A program made the translations under genes and the position numbers. 40,448 nucleotides of DNA from Paludibacter sp. GTDB taxonomy: Bacteria > Bacteroidota > Bacteroidia > Bacteroidales > Paludibacteraceae. The stretch lies in NCBI GenBank assembly GCA_030655595.1, contig JAUSNQ010000102.1, forward strand, positions 1 through 40,448. The letters run 5' to 3'. This document shows, piece by piece, positions 18,083-26,592 of the stretch (positions are counted from its first letter, which is position 1; each line of letters starts with the position of its first letter). The notes beneath the pieces are model-generated. The model had not been told where the DNA came from and made no database searches. It worked only from the letters and a program-made list of their open reading frames with translations.

Positions 18083-19342
18083 ATGGTATTAGAAATACGC
18101 CTTACAAACTTTTTCTCCATCAAGGACGAAATAGTACTCGACTTTCGGGCAGCCAACATCAAATCGGTAAATGCAAAAGCACTGATCAATAATATCTTTG
18201 AATCCGACAAAGCTGACCTCTTAAAAACCATTATCATTTATGGTGCTAATGCATCAGGAAAAAGCAACATAATCAAAGCGATACGGTTTTGCAATGCCAT
18301 GATATTCGAGTCTCACAACCACAACGAGAACACGGTTTACAGTTTTCAACCGTTTAAATTTGGTGGTTTAGCTAATAAGCCAAGTACTTATTCTATCCGT
18401 TTTGTAATCAGCGGAATTGAATACGAGTATTCTTTTTCACTTACCCGTACCCATATTGTGTCCGAAAGTCTTTATTATTCTCCCAAAGGACGTGTTAAAG
18501 AAATATTTACCAGAGACGAAAGACGAGGTAAAACCAAGAAAGAGAAATACACCTTTACCGATGTAATAAAACGTCCAATGGATGTTGCTGAAAATACTTC
18601 CGGCAAAACCTTGTACATTTCGCGTGCAAGCCAAATGGACAGAGATATAGCAAAAGATGTTTTTAATTATTTTCACAAAACTTTTGTGCTTAATTACCTG
18701 GGGTTTGGAGTTTCGGCAATTGAAAGAATAAGCAATGAAAACAAAAAACAGTTGATTGAGGCATTACAAATAGCCGACAGTGACATTGAAGATGTAAAAT
18801 TTAAGGTACTTAAAAAAGCCGGTAAAAATATTCAGGCCGATCTTTCTAATATGGTTATAAAGGTGGAGGAAGTAGTGCAAGACCATCTACAAATTAGAAC
18901 TTATCACAGGAGCAATCCGGATGTGCCTTTCGAATTTCTGACAGAGGAATCGCAGGGTACTATTAAAATGTTTTTTATCATGCTTACTCTGCTTGATGTG
19001 GTGAAAAACAATAAAATATTGCTTATTGATGAAATAGAAGAAAGCCTGCATCCCAAAATTATCGAGTATATTTTCAACTTGTTCAGAGCTGGCGATAAAG
19101 CACAACTTTTATGTACGACCCATAATACGAAATTTCTAGATTTAAAGAAATTCAGAAAAGACCAAATTTATTTTGCTAATAAAAGACCGGATGGTTCTAC
19201 TGATTTATATTCATTATATGATTACAGTGACTTCCGGGATACGATGGATTTAGAAAAAGCCTATCTTCAGGGACGTTTCGACGCCGTTCCTTTTGTAAAC
19301 GATTCATTCGATCAATTAAAGTATTTGTTGAATGAAAAGTAA
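18083..19342 (+). CDS. AAA/ABC-like ATPase, probable AbiL-type defence component
   Basis: 419-aa ATPase of the AAA_15/AAA_21 class. The N-terminus LEIRLTNFFSIKDEIVLDF is typical of OLD- and RloA-like proteins. Walker A is GANASGKS (54-61). A signature-like ESQGT (289-293) is followed by Walker B ILLIDEIEESLHP (from 312) and an H-switch TTHNT (345-349). Between them lies a long insertion with helical stretches. There is no TOPRIM or HNH domain in this chain. The last 11 nt overlap the RloB-like gene, so the two form one translation-coupled unit. A P-loop ATPase next to RloB is the AbiL arrangement among abortive-infection systems. The fold is clear; the defence role is inferred from pairing. 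Confidence 0.85.
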   Translation: MVLEIRLTNFFSIKDEIVLDFRAANIKSVNAKALINNIFESDKADLLKTIIIYGANASGKSNIIKAIRFCNAMIFESHNHNENTVYSFQPFKFGGLANKPSTYSIRFVISGIEYEYSFSLTRTHIVSESLYYSPKGRVKEIFTRDERRGKTKKEKYTFTDVIKRPMDVAENTSGKTLYISRASQMDRDIAKDVFNYFHKTFVLNYLGFGVSAIERISNENKKQLIEALQIADSDIEDVKFKVLKKAGKNIQADLSNMVIKVEEVVQDHLQIRTYHRSNPDVPFEFLTEESQGTIKMFFIMLTLLDVVKNNKILLIDEIEESLHPKIIEYIFNLFRAGDKAQLLCTTHNTKFLDLKKFRKDQIYFANKRPDGSTDLYSLYDYSDFRDTMDLEKAYLQGRFDAVPFVNDSFDQLKYLLNEK

Positions 19343-19898
19343 GCGAAACGCATCAAAAGGTAAAAAAATTAACCCCCATTTTTGGGTGTTTTGTGAAGGG
19401 AAAACCGAAGAAGTATACATTCGTTTTCTGCGTTCCGAGTATCGCCTGCCGGTTGAAATAATACCCAAAATTGCCGGTTGTGATGTTTGCGCACGCTATA
19501 TTGAATCCTGTAAAAAAGGGAAGCCTGTTCACGTAAAAGATAAGGACTTTTTGGTGTATGATGCAGATGTTCCTGAAGTATTAGAAAAATTGAAATTAAT
19601 TAACTCTGCTACCCTTGTTACTTCCAATCCCTCAATAGAACTTTGGTTTCTATTACATTACAAGAACCAAAAAGCAGAAATATCCGAAGATTTATGTATC
19701 AGAGATATAAGTAATCGCAACCATCATAATTACAAAAAAGGGGTAATTGATGAACCCTTAAGAGTAAAACTTAGAGAGAAGTATTACGATGCCTGTAATC
19801 GCTCTAAAAGGCTTACTCTTTATAACAACCCCTCAACAAATATGCATGTTTTTATAGAAGCACTCAAGAATGCAAAGAAATTAATAATTCCAATTTAA
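19332..19898 (+). CDS. RloB-like protein (TOPRIM-like nuclease candidate)
   Basis: 188 aa of the RloB family (PF13707-like). A basic N-terminus (MKSKRNASKGKK) precedes FWVFCEGKTEEVYIRFL, with the family's acidic CEGKTEE loop at 21-27. A paired acidic motif in FLVYDADVPE (D77, D79) and the hallmark SNPSIELWFLLHY (98-110, E103) follow. The acidic spacing resembles a TOPRIM metal site, so a nuclease effector is plausible. It starts inside the ATPase gene and ends in a 4-nt overlap with the convergent GNAT gene. It is probably the effector of the module, with the ATPase as sensor or regulator (inference). Confidence 0.83.
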   Translation: MKSKRNASKGKKINPHFWVFCEGKTEEVYIRFLRSEYRLPVEIIPKIAGCDVCARYIESCKKGKPVHVKDKDFLVYDADVPEVLEKLKLINSATLVTSNPSIELWFLLHYKNQKAEISEDLCIRDISNRNHHNYKKGVIDEPLRVKLREKYYDACNRSKRLTLYNNPSTNMHVFIEALKNAKKLIIPI

Positions 19899-20383
19899 AT
19901 AGAAAGATGATTTATCTCCCTAGTCCAAAAAAACATCCTCGGTTCACATTCCTTGAATCCCAGCGTTTGATACAGTTTTTGTGCGCCGGGGTTGTCTTCG
20001 CGGACTTCCAACGTCAGTTTGCAGTAGCCTCGTTCTTGTGAGATGTCGATGAGTTTTTGTATGAGGGCTTTGCCATAGCCTTTGCCGCGACAACTGTCCA
20101 GTATCACCACATCGTGGATGTACAAATAGGGCTTGATTTTGAAGGTGGAGTAATTCACGAATGTTGTTGACATACCCACAAATTGGTCGCCTGCTTTCAT
20201 CAATAGCACTTCTGCTGTAGGATGGCTTTTTAAACCTTTTAGTAATTTGAGTTGTTCTTCTTTTTGCAATATTGGATAATCACCCATCGGGTCGCTCATG
20301 TAATGATTCAATAAATCAAGAAATGCATTGGTATGTAATGCATTATCCCAATTGCAAAACTCAAATTGAAGGGTCTGTGTCAT
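19895..20383 (-). CDS. GNAT-family N-acetyltransferase
   Basis: 162-aa acyl-CoA-dependent acetyltransferase. The strand-4 and acetyl-CoA loop is YIHDVVILDSCRGKGYGKALIQKL, with the R/QxxGxG/A motif at R99-G104. LTLEVREDNPGAQKLYQTLGF is the usual motif B. The substrate cannot be told. Its stop overlaps the RloB stop by 4 nt, which suggests the defence pair was placed tightly against it. Confidence 0.9.
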   Translation of the reverse strand: MTQTLQFEFCNWDNALHTNAFLDLLNHYMSDPMGDYPILQKEEQLKLLKGLKSHPTAEVLLMKAGDQFVGMSTTFVNYSTFKIKPYLYIHDVVILDSCRGKGYGKALIQKLIDISQERGYCKLTLEVREDNPGAQKLYQTLGFKECEPRMFFWTREINHLSI

Positions 20384-20437
20384 GTTTAATCGGATTAACT
20401 AGTTGTAAGTAATTTGATTTTCGTGAAAAATTGAACG

Positions 20438-20445
20438 CAAAGGTA
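20438..20445 (-). promoter_or_regulatory. Bacteroidota -7 element for the GNAT gene
   Basis: The minus strand reads TACCTTTG, an exact TAnnTTTG match, about 55 nt before the ATG at 20383. It is divergent from the M16 promoter. Confidence 0.45.
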
Positions 20446-20464
20446 AGCATTTGTAGTATTTTAT

Positions 20465-20495
20465 TTTGATACATTTAAAATATTACTTTACTTTG
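20465..20495 (+). promoter_or_regulatory. Bacteroidota promoter for the M16 peptidase
   Basis: TTTG at 20465-20468 as the -33 element, 19 nt of spacing, and TTACTTTG at 20488-20495 as a one-mismatch -7 element. A small palindrome CTTTGCAAAG overlaps the -7 box. The leader to the ATG at 20562 is about 60 nt. Confidence 0.6.
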
Positions 20496-20561
20496 CAAAG
20501 TTTAAAAAATGCAACTAATAAGAATTAACATACAAATTTTAAAACAGAAAAATTAATCAAA

Positions 20562-23375
20562 ATGAAGAACTTACAGTTGTTTTTTGTAATCCTGATCTTA
20601 TTCGGATTCTCAGTAAATTTGGCTGCACAGCAAATGCCGCCCGTGCCCATCGATCCCAAAGTGCGTTATGGCAAGTTGGAAAACGGGATGACTTATTACA
20701 TTCGGCACAACCAGCAACCGAAAGAAAGAGCGGAATTTTATATTGCTCAAAACGTGGGTGCAATTTTGGAAAACGACGATCAGAATGGATTGGCTCACTT
20801 TCTCGAGCACATGGCATTTAACGGAACCAAGCATTTTCCCGATAAAATGATTATCGAGTATTTTGAATCCATCGGCGTAAAGTTCGGCACCAATATCAAT
20901 GCCTATACTTCTTTGGATGAAACGGTTTATAACCTTTCGGATGTTCCAACAACCCGCGAAAGTGTAATCGACAGTGCTTTGCTGGTTTTGCACGACTGGT
21001 CCAGTTTTATTGCTTTGCTGGATGAAGAAATTGATGCCGAACGTGGTGTAATTCGGGAGGAATGGCGCACAGGTGCCGGTCCGGAACGCCGCATGTGGAA
21101 GGCTTCCAATTTTCTGAAATATCCTGGTTCGCAGTATGCGAAACGCGATGTGATTGGCGATACGGCCGTAATCAATAACTTTACGTACAAAACCCTGCGC
21201 GATTATTATGACAAATGGTACCGTCCCGATTTGCAGGCAATTTTAATTGTGGGTGATGTGGATGTGGACAAGGTGGAAGCCAAAATCAAAACGATGTTTG
21301 CCGATATTCCTGCCAAGGAAAATGCGGGTGAACGTCCGATTTATCCCATCGGAAATAATGTTGAGCCAATCATTTCGGTTGTCAAAGACCCGGAAGCACG
21401 CATGACCCGCATCGAACTGGAGTTCAAACACGATGTAATGCCCGAAGAAATGAAACTTTCCATGGCAGGTTATATGACAGGCATGGTTAACAATATCGTT
21501 TCCACCATCATGGGTTACCGTTTTGCGGAACTAACCCAACAAGCTGATGCACCTTTTGTTTTTGGACTCGCTCAATACGGAGATTTGGTTAAATCAAAGG
21601 ATGCTTTTCAGTTGCTGGCTGTTCCGAAGGAAGGAAAAGAGCTGGAAGGTTTTCAGGCTTTGTTGTTGGAGACAGAGAAACTCAAACGTTTTGGTTTTAC
21701 CAATTCAGAAGTGGAAAGGGCCAAGACGGATCTCCTGAAATCTCTCGAAAATGCATATAATGACAGGGATAATCAGAAAAATCGCGACCTGGTGCGCGAA
21801 TATGTACGTCATTTCCTTGATCAGGAAGTAATTCCGGGTATCGAATGGGAATATCAAACTGCCCAGATGCTCATGCCTCACATCACGGCTGACGTGCTTA
21901 ATCAAGTTGTAAAACGCTACGTGACGGATGAAAATCTGATTGTGTCGTTCATGGCACCCGACAAACCGACTGTTATAATTCCTTCGAACGAAGTTATTTT
22001 ACAAAGCTTGCAGGATGTGAAAACGGTGGAACTCGCAGCTAAAGAGGAAGAAGACCTCAGCAGACCGCTGATTGAAAAAGCTCCCAAAGCAGGTAAAATA
22101 AAAAAAGCAACTGAAAACAAAGTGCTGGGTACCACCAAATGGACTTTATCTAACGGCGTTCAGGTGATATTCAAACAAACTGATTTCAAACAGGATGAAA
22201 TTCTCCTGACTGCTTTCAGCGATGGGGGTGTTTCGAAGGTGAAAAAACAGGAAGATTTGGTTTCTGCTACCTTGGCCGCTAGCATCGTGGCGAATAACGG
22301 CGTAGGCGAGTTCTCCCAAATTGAATTGAATAAAGTGCTCACCGGTAAGATTGCAAGCGTTACACCACGCATTGGTACCTACGATGAAGGATTCGCCGGT
22401 AAATCATCGGTTTCTGATTTTGAAACCATGTTGCAATTGATTCACCTCTATTTCACGGCACCACGCAAGGACGACAATGCTTACGGTGCTTTGGTGAACA
22501 TGTATAAAGCGACTTTGGCCAACAATGCTGCTGATCCGAGAAGGGCTTTCTCCGATACGGTGACGCTGATGCTGAACGACCGCCATCCAAGAACGGTCAT
22601 CATGAATATGGAGACTTTGAATCACATGGACCAGGATAAAGCTTTGGCTATTTACAAAGAACGATTTGCTGCGCCTGCCGATTTTACTTTTGTCTTTACA
22701 GGAAATGTAAATCCTGCTGATGAAGCGGTAAAGCAAGCTGTTTTGAGCTATTTGGGCGGACTGAAATCCAAAAAGGTAAATGAGGACTTTACGGATAACA
22801 AGATTCGCAGACCACGGGGATTGGTCAACAACCATTTCACCAAATCCATGCAAATCAACAAGGCGTCGAACTTTATTTTCTATTCGGGTCATTTGTCGTA
22901 TAATCTTGAAAATCATACCACCATGACTGCCATCGGAAGTATCCTGAATATGCGTTATTTGGAAAGTATCCGCGAAAAAGAAGGTGGTTCTTATGGTGTT
23001 GGCGTACGTGGTGCGTTGAGCCGTGTGCCAATCAGCGAAGCGGTGGTATTGATGCAATTCGATACCGATCCTGAGAAACAAGCACATCTGATGAGCATCA
23101 TCCACAAGGAAGTCGACGAGATTGTAACCAACGGTCCGCGCAAAGATGATTTGCAAAAGGTAAAGGAAAACATGCTGAAGAAATACGCCGAAGATTTACG
23201 TGAAAATAGCTGGTGGTCGAGAACGATCGTTAGTTATTATCAGGATGAATTGAATTACATTGAAGATTATACTGCTGCTGTGGAATCACTCACGCATGAA
23301 AAAATTCAGTCGACCTTGAAAAAGATTGCTGAACAGGGAAATGTGCTGGAAGTGGTGATGAAACCTGCTGAATAA
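20562..23375 (+). CDS. Secreted M16-family zinc metallopeptidase (two-domain)
   Basis: 937 aa with an N-terminal signal peptide (KNLQLFFVILILFGFSVNLAAQ), so it acts in the periplasm or at the surface. The inverted zinc motif HxxEH is HFLEH at 79-83, with the third ligand E160 in EIDAERGVIREEW at the canonical 76-residue spacing. The second half (from about 520) is the inactive M16 partner domain, containing NFIFYSGHLSYNLENH and LESIREKEGGSYGVGV, which is the substrate-closing segment. This pitrilysin-like form degrades peptides of moderate length. The stop is 11 nt from the convergent polyferredoxin stop. Confidence 0.95.
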   Translation: MKNLQLFFVILILFGFSVNLAAQQMPPVPIDPKVRYGKLENGMTYYIRHNQQPKERAEFYIAQNVGAILENDDQNGLAHFLEHMAFNGTKHFPDKMIIEYFESIGVKFGTNINAYTSLDETVYNLSDVPTTRESVIDSALLVLHDWSSFIALLDEEIDAERGVIREEWRTGAGPERRMWKASNFLKYPGSQYAKRDVIGDTAVINNFTYKTLRDYYDKWYRPDLQAILIVGDVDVDKVEAKIKTMFADIPAKENAGERPIYPIGNNVEPIISVVKDPEARMTRIELEFKHDVMPEEMKLSMAGYMTGMVNNIVSTIMGYRFAELTQQADAPFVFGLAQYGDLVKSKDAFQLLAVPKEGKELEGFQALLLETEKLKRFGFTNSEVERAKTDLLKSLENAYNDRDNQKNRDLVREYVRHFLDQEVIPGIEWEYQTAQMLMPHITADVLNQVVKRYVTDENLIVSFMAPDKPTVIIPSNEVILQSLQDVKTVELAAKEEEDLSRPLIEKAPKAGKIKKATENKVLGTTKWTLSNGVQVIFKQTDFKQDEILLTAFSDGGVSKVKKQEDLVSATLAASIVANNGVGEFSQIELNKVLTGKIASVTPRIGTYDEGFAGKSSVSDFETMLQLIHLYFTAPRKDDNAYGALVNMYKATLANNAADPRRAFSDTVTLMLNDRHPRTVIMNMETLNHMDQDKALAIYKERFAAPADFTFVFTGNVNPADEAVKQAVLSYLGGLKSKKVNEDFTDNKIRRPRGLVNNHFTKSMQINKASNFIFYSGHLSYNLENHTTMTAIGSILNMRYLESIREKEGGSYGVGVRGALSRVPISEAVVLMQFDTDPEKQAHLMSIIHKEVDEIVTNGPRKDDLQKVKENMLKKYAEDLRENSWWSRTIVSYYQDELNYIEDYTAAVESLTHEKIQSTLKKIAEQGNVLEVVMKPAE

Positions 23376-23386
23376 CAAGCAATGGA

Positions 23387-24979
23387 TTAGAATCCAAAAC
23401 CGTCAATGTCGTATTCCTCGACTTTGTCGTGTTCCAACACGATGGTTTCATGTTTCGTAATTCCTTCTACAAAAATGGCCTTATAAGGTTTCGAAGGACA
23501 AATAAACTCACATCCCCCGCATCCGACACAGATTTCTTGTTTGATGTGGGGGATTGTCAAACTACCCTTGTAGGGAATCATGCTCACAGCTTGTGTCGGG
23601 CAGTGTTCGGAACACGCTCCGCAATTGGTTTCGTCGGTATATACAATGCAATTTTCAAGATAGAGTTGCACAACGCCAATCTGGGTGGTGTGCTTGGTTT
23701 CTTGTGTGAGGTGCGTCAATGCGCCGGTCGGACAAACATCGGCACACACCGTGCAGTCGTAGTTGCAAAACCGGTGATCGAAATCCAACATCGGCTGCAT
23801 CATTCCACCGATTCCATATTCTAAAAATGAGGGTTTAATCACCCGCGACGGACATTTGCTGACGCACAAATGACAGGAGGTACATTTTTGCGAGAATTGC
23901 TCGATGGTCGTCGCACCGGGGGGCATGATGGGTTGCTGGCGTTTGATGTCGACTTTTGGACCGAGGTGCAGTGTTTTTTCGGCGAAAAGCTTGCCTGCGG
24001 CGTAGGTGGTTATTAATAGGGTTGTGAGAAAGAGACGGCGTTGTTTAATAGCCGACTGCGATTGATTATGGGAATGCTTCGTCGCGTTCACAACGACAGC
24101 TTGCTTTGTTGTAGTATTTCTCGCAATTACAGGAGCAAATAGCTTTATGCGATTGGGTAAGCGATATTTCAAACCTGATTCTTTGCAAGATTCGATGCAG
24201 TTGAAGCAATTGATACAGCGGGAGCCATCAACTGTCATGTTTTTGAAATCGATGCACGAGGCTTTGCAGTTGCGGGAACAGGAGCCGCATAGGTTACACT
24301 TCTCGCTGTCGAAGCGGATTTGAAACAGCGCATATTTGCTGATGAAGCCGAGTGTGGTGCCGACCGGACAGACTGAGTTGCAATAGATTCTGCCGTTTCT
24401 CCATGCCATGATACCGATGGTGATGAGCGTAATTAAGGCGATGATGGTCGACGTTAAGCTTAACAGGTAGATGCCCACACGGTAAAATATGTTGTTTCCA
24501 AAGTGGGTGAACACATCGGCCAACAAATTATTACCTGCTTGATAGGCGGGTTTGAAGAGGTGTACCGCCATCCTGCCGAAAGCGCTGTAAGGGTCGAGCA
24601 GACCGAGCAGAAACGAAAATCCGAATAAAAACGCTACGAGTGTTGCACCTAAAAACAACCAGCGCAGGATGTTCAGAGCGGGTTTGAATTTGTATTTTTT
24701 CTTGTTTTTCTTGTTCGATGTTTTTTTTCTGATCCAGCTCACGATATCCTGATACACGCCCATCGGACAAATTGATGAACAATATACCCGTCCGAAAATA
24801 AAGGTTAGTAGCAATAAAGCTACTAGTATGATCCAATTCAATGCCAGCAATGCTGGAAAAAATTGTATCATGCCCAACACATGAAATTCTTCCGGCAACA
24901 CCTCAGCAAAATCTAAGAAAAATAGGGTGATGAGGGTGAAAAAGAGGATTGAGAAGGTGATGCGGGTTTTTCTAAGCAT
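23387..24979 (-). CDS. Membrane polyferredoxin (NapH/NosR-like 4Fe-4S protein)
   Basis: 530 aa. An N-terminal membrane part with about five helices carries two NapH-type C-x3-CP motifs (YCSSICPMG, YCNSVCPVG) facing the membrane. Ferredoxin modules follow: CNLCGSCSRNC, CINCFNCIESC, CTSCHLCVSKCP, CNYDCTVCADVCP, CGACSEHCP and CVGCGGCEFICP, enough for about five or six 4Fe-4S clusters. This is an electron-transfer protein between a membrane donor and an unknown acceptor. It follows the DUF362 gene in the same direction after 202 nt of heptameric repeats, and these two families are commonly neighbours. The partner reaction is not known. Confidence 0.88.
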   Translation of the reverse strand: MLRKTRITFSILFFTLITLFFLDFAEVLPEEFHVLGMIQFFPALLALNWIILVALLLLTFIFGRVYCSSICPMGVYQDIVSWIRKKTSNKKNKKKYKFKPALNILRWLFLGATLVAFLFGFSFLLGLLDPYSAFGRMAVHLFKPAYQAGNNLLADVFTHFGNNIFYRVGIYLLSLTSTIIALITLITIGIMAWRNGRIYCNSVCPVGTTLGFISKYALFQIRFDSEKCNLCGSCSRNCKASCIDFKNMTVDGSRCINCFNCIESCKESGLKYRLPNRIKLFAPVIARNTTTKQAVVVNATKHSHNQSQSAIKQRRLFLTTLLITTYAAGKLFAEKTLHLGPKVDIKRQQPIMPPGATTIEQFSQKCTSCHLCVSKCPSRVIKPSFLEYGIGGMMQPMLDFDHRFCNYDCTVCADVCPTGALTHLTQETKHTTQIGVVQLYLENCIVYTDETNCGACSEHCPTQAVSMIPYKGSLTIPHIKQEICVGCGGCEFICPSKPYKAIFVEGITKHETIVLEHDKVEEYDIDGFGF

Positions 24980-25013
24980 GGTGTTTGATTTTTTTGAACC
25001 ACAAAAGGCACAA

Positions 25014-25173
25014 AAGCTAAGAGCTAAAAGCTAAGAGCTAAGAACTGAAATACTATTCATATAGGTGTTATGACTTGACTAATGTGGTTTAATACTCAAT
25101 TTTTTGCTCTTCGCTCTTCGCTTTTCGCTTTTCGCTCTTCGCTCTTCGCTCTTAGTTCTTCGCTTTTCGCTCC
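25014..25173. repeat. Two inverted clusters of heptamer repeats
   Basis: 25014-25043 is about four plus-strand heptamers of the form AGCTAAG/AGCTAAA. 25106-25173 is nine complete heptamers and a partial, GCTCTTC/GCTTTTC, which on the minus strand read GAAGAGC/GAAAAGC. The two unit types differ mainly at one base (AGCTAAG against AGCGAAG) and are in opposite orientation across a 62-nt spacer, so a long imperfect stem is possible. The array fills most of the gap between the DUF362 and polyferredoxin genes. Confidence 0.75.
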
Positions 25174-25181
25174 TTAATTAA

Positions 25182-26126
25182 CTAGATTCTCACACGTTTG
25201 ATACGCAGTTTATCCAGTTGCGTCGTACCGATTTTCATGTCTTCTCCTTTGCCGATATGCGACACGTCTTTCAATGGCATTTCGCGTACCTGGTTGAAGA
25301 AGTTGGTGGCGGCGGTATCGATGGCAACAATGTCGTGCGACAAGAACAGTCCTTTCGACAACACCACATCGGCTTCGGAGCGTCCTCTCGGGCCATTGGT
25401 TTTCAATAAACGATAGGCATCAACCACATTCAATACCGGCTTTTTGCTTAACGAACTGATGTCGGCGATGCACTGTTGCAGGTTGTTGGCATGGAAAAAT
25501 CTTCGGTCCCAAACAATGCCCATGAGGTTTTTCATGCAAATACTCAAGTTGGCACCACCGTGATTTTTCAATACGGGTACATTGATCCAAACGTCTGCAT
25601 TTAGAATTGCTTCGTGTATTTTTGTTGATTTGAGTGATTTGCCTTTCGGAAGCGAAACGGGTTTGTAGTACGACTCCTGATCTGCCGGTACCATCTTTGC
25701 TCCTGCAGCTCTTGCTGCCGCTTCGATGCCGCTGTTGGTATAGCATTTACGCCAGTCGTCGCAGGTATGGTCGAAGATGATGACTTCGGCTGCACCCGCT
25801 GCAAAGCATTGTTTGGCGATTTCGCCTACCACGTCGGGGTTGGTGTTGGCGGCTAACTCTGGGACTTTGTCCCAGCCGATGTTGGGTTTGATGACAACCT
25901 TTTGGCCTTTTGAAACAAATTTGCCCATGCCTCCCATTTCGGCGATGGCTTTTTGGAACATCTCAACAGGTTCACCTCCCAATACGGCAACCAGGTCGTA
26001 GTCGCCCGGACCGGATGAAGTTTGGGCGTTGAAGTTTTGATTCATCAAGGTGGTGGCACCACTTTCTTTGATGGTAACGGCGGCACCTGCGATGGCTGCG
26101 GCTTTGAGGAAATTTCGTCTGTTCAT
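25182..26126 (-). CDS. DUF362 domain protein with Tat signal
   Basis: 314 aa. It begins MNRRNFLKAAAIAGAAVTI, a twin-arginine signal (RRNFLK), implying export in folded form, usually with a bound cofactor. The DUF362 core contains VVIKPNIGWDKVPE, NTNPDVVGEIAKQCFAAGAAEVIIFDHTCDDW, LKNHGGANLSICMKNLMG and LVAIDTAATNFFNQVREM-like segments (the last reads HDIVAIDTAATNF). The protein contains few Cys, and no 4Fe-4S motif is present in this chain. The downstream polyferredoxin may supply the clusters. The gene lies 12 nt after the phosphoribosyltransferase. Function unknown; an iron-sulfur-dependent redox role is inferred from its partner. Confidence 0.85.
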   Translation of the reverse strand: MNRRNFLKAAAIAGAAVTIKESGATTLMNQNFNAQTSSGPGDYDLVAVLGGEPVEMFQKAIAEMGGMGKFVSKGQKVVIKPNIGWDKVPELAANTNPDVVGEIAKQCFAAGAAEVIIFDHTCDDWRKCYTNSGIEAAARAAGAKMVPADQESYYKPVSLPKGKSLKSTKIHEAILNADVWINVPVLKNHGGANLSICMKNLMGIVWDRRFFHANNLQQCIADISSLSKKPVLNVVDAYRLLKTNGPRGRSEADVVLSKGLFLSHDIVAIDTAATNFFNQVREMPLKDVSHIGKGEDMKIGTTQLDKLRIKRVRI

Positions 26127-26138
26127 ATCGTTATGATT

Positions 26139-26537
26139 TTAAATAATCCACGGAAACCGGAAACACGGTTCGTTGTACAGGGCATAATCAGCATTGCCAT
26201 TGACAGCAAATGTTTTGATAATTGCTGCATCTTTCAGCAATTCTTTCGCAAATACGATGGTTGAACCGGTTTTGATGCGGTCGTCGACCAACAGGATTCT
26301 TTTGCCTGCAAATTCAAAATCGACCGGACTAACCAATCGCGGCTTGTCATATTTTGGTTGCTGCATCGGATCTCTGAGGTTGATTTTAATGGTCTGAAAG
26401 TCGATATTGAGCCTTTGATTCAATATCCCCGCCGGAACAATGCCCCCATTAGCAATCGCTACAATCAAATCAAACTCCTCAGTTATATCAATCTCCCTGA
26501 AACGCCAAAGCACCTCTTCAAATGTTTTCGCAGCCAT
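26139..26537 (-). CDS. Small phosphoribosyltransferase-family protein
   Basis: 132 aa with the PRPP-binding motif RILLVDDRIKTGSTI (about 79-93) and the type-I fold segment FDLIVAIANGGIVPAGIL near residue 22. It resembles short xanthine/guanine-type phosphoribosyltransferases, which attach PRPP-ribose phosphate to a purine base in salvage. The hood region is short, so the base cannot be predicted. It lies 22 nt after the S-component gene and 12 nt before the DUF362 gene, which suggests one operon. A transporter next to a salvage enzyme hints at nucleobase uptake (inference). Confidence 0.85.
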   Translation of the reverse strand: MAAKTFEEVLWRFREIDITEEFDLIVAIANGGIVPAGILNQRLNIDFQTIKINLRDPMQQPKYDKPRLVSPVDFEFAGKRILLVDDRIKTGSTIVFAKELLKDAAIIKTFAVNGNADYALYNEPCFRFPWII

Positions 26538-26546
26538 AATAATCCC

Positions 26547-26592
26547 TCGCTTCTCGCTCTTAGCTTTTCGCTCTTCGCTCTTCGTTCTTCGA
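26547..26592 (-). repeat. Heptamer repeat cluster overlapping the S-component 3' end
   Basis: Units TCGCTCT/TAGCTTT (minus strand GAAGAGC-type) of the same family as at 25106-25173. It encodes the last residues of the S component (KNEERRAKS and stop), so the repeat has entered coding sequence. It fills the 22-nt gap to the phosphoribosyltransferase. Confidence 0.7.

Noticed and set aside
22404..23156. 250-codon minus-strand open frame
   Set aside because: Antisense to the M16 peptidase, low-complexity translation without motifs; a shadow frame.
25014..25173. CRISPR array
   Set aside because: Units are 7 bp without unique spacers, and no cas genes are near.
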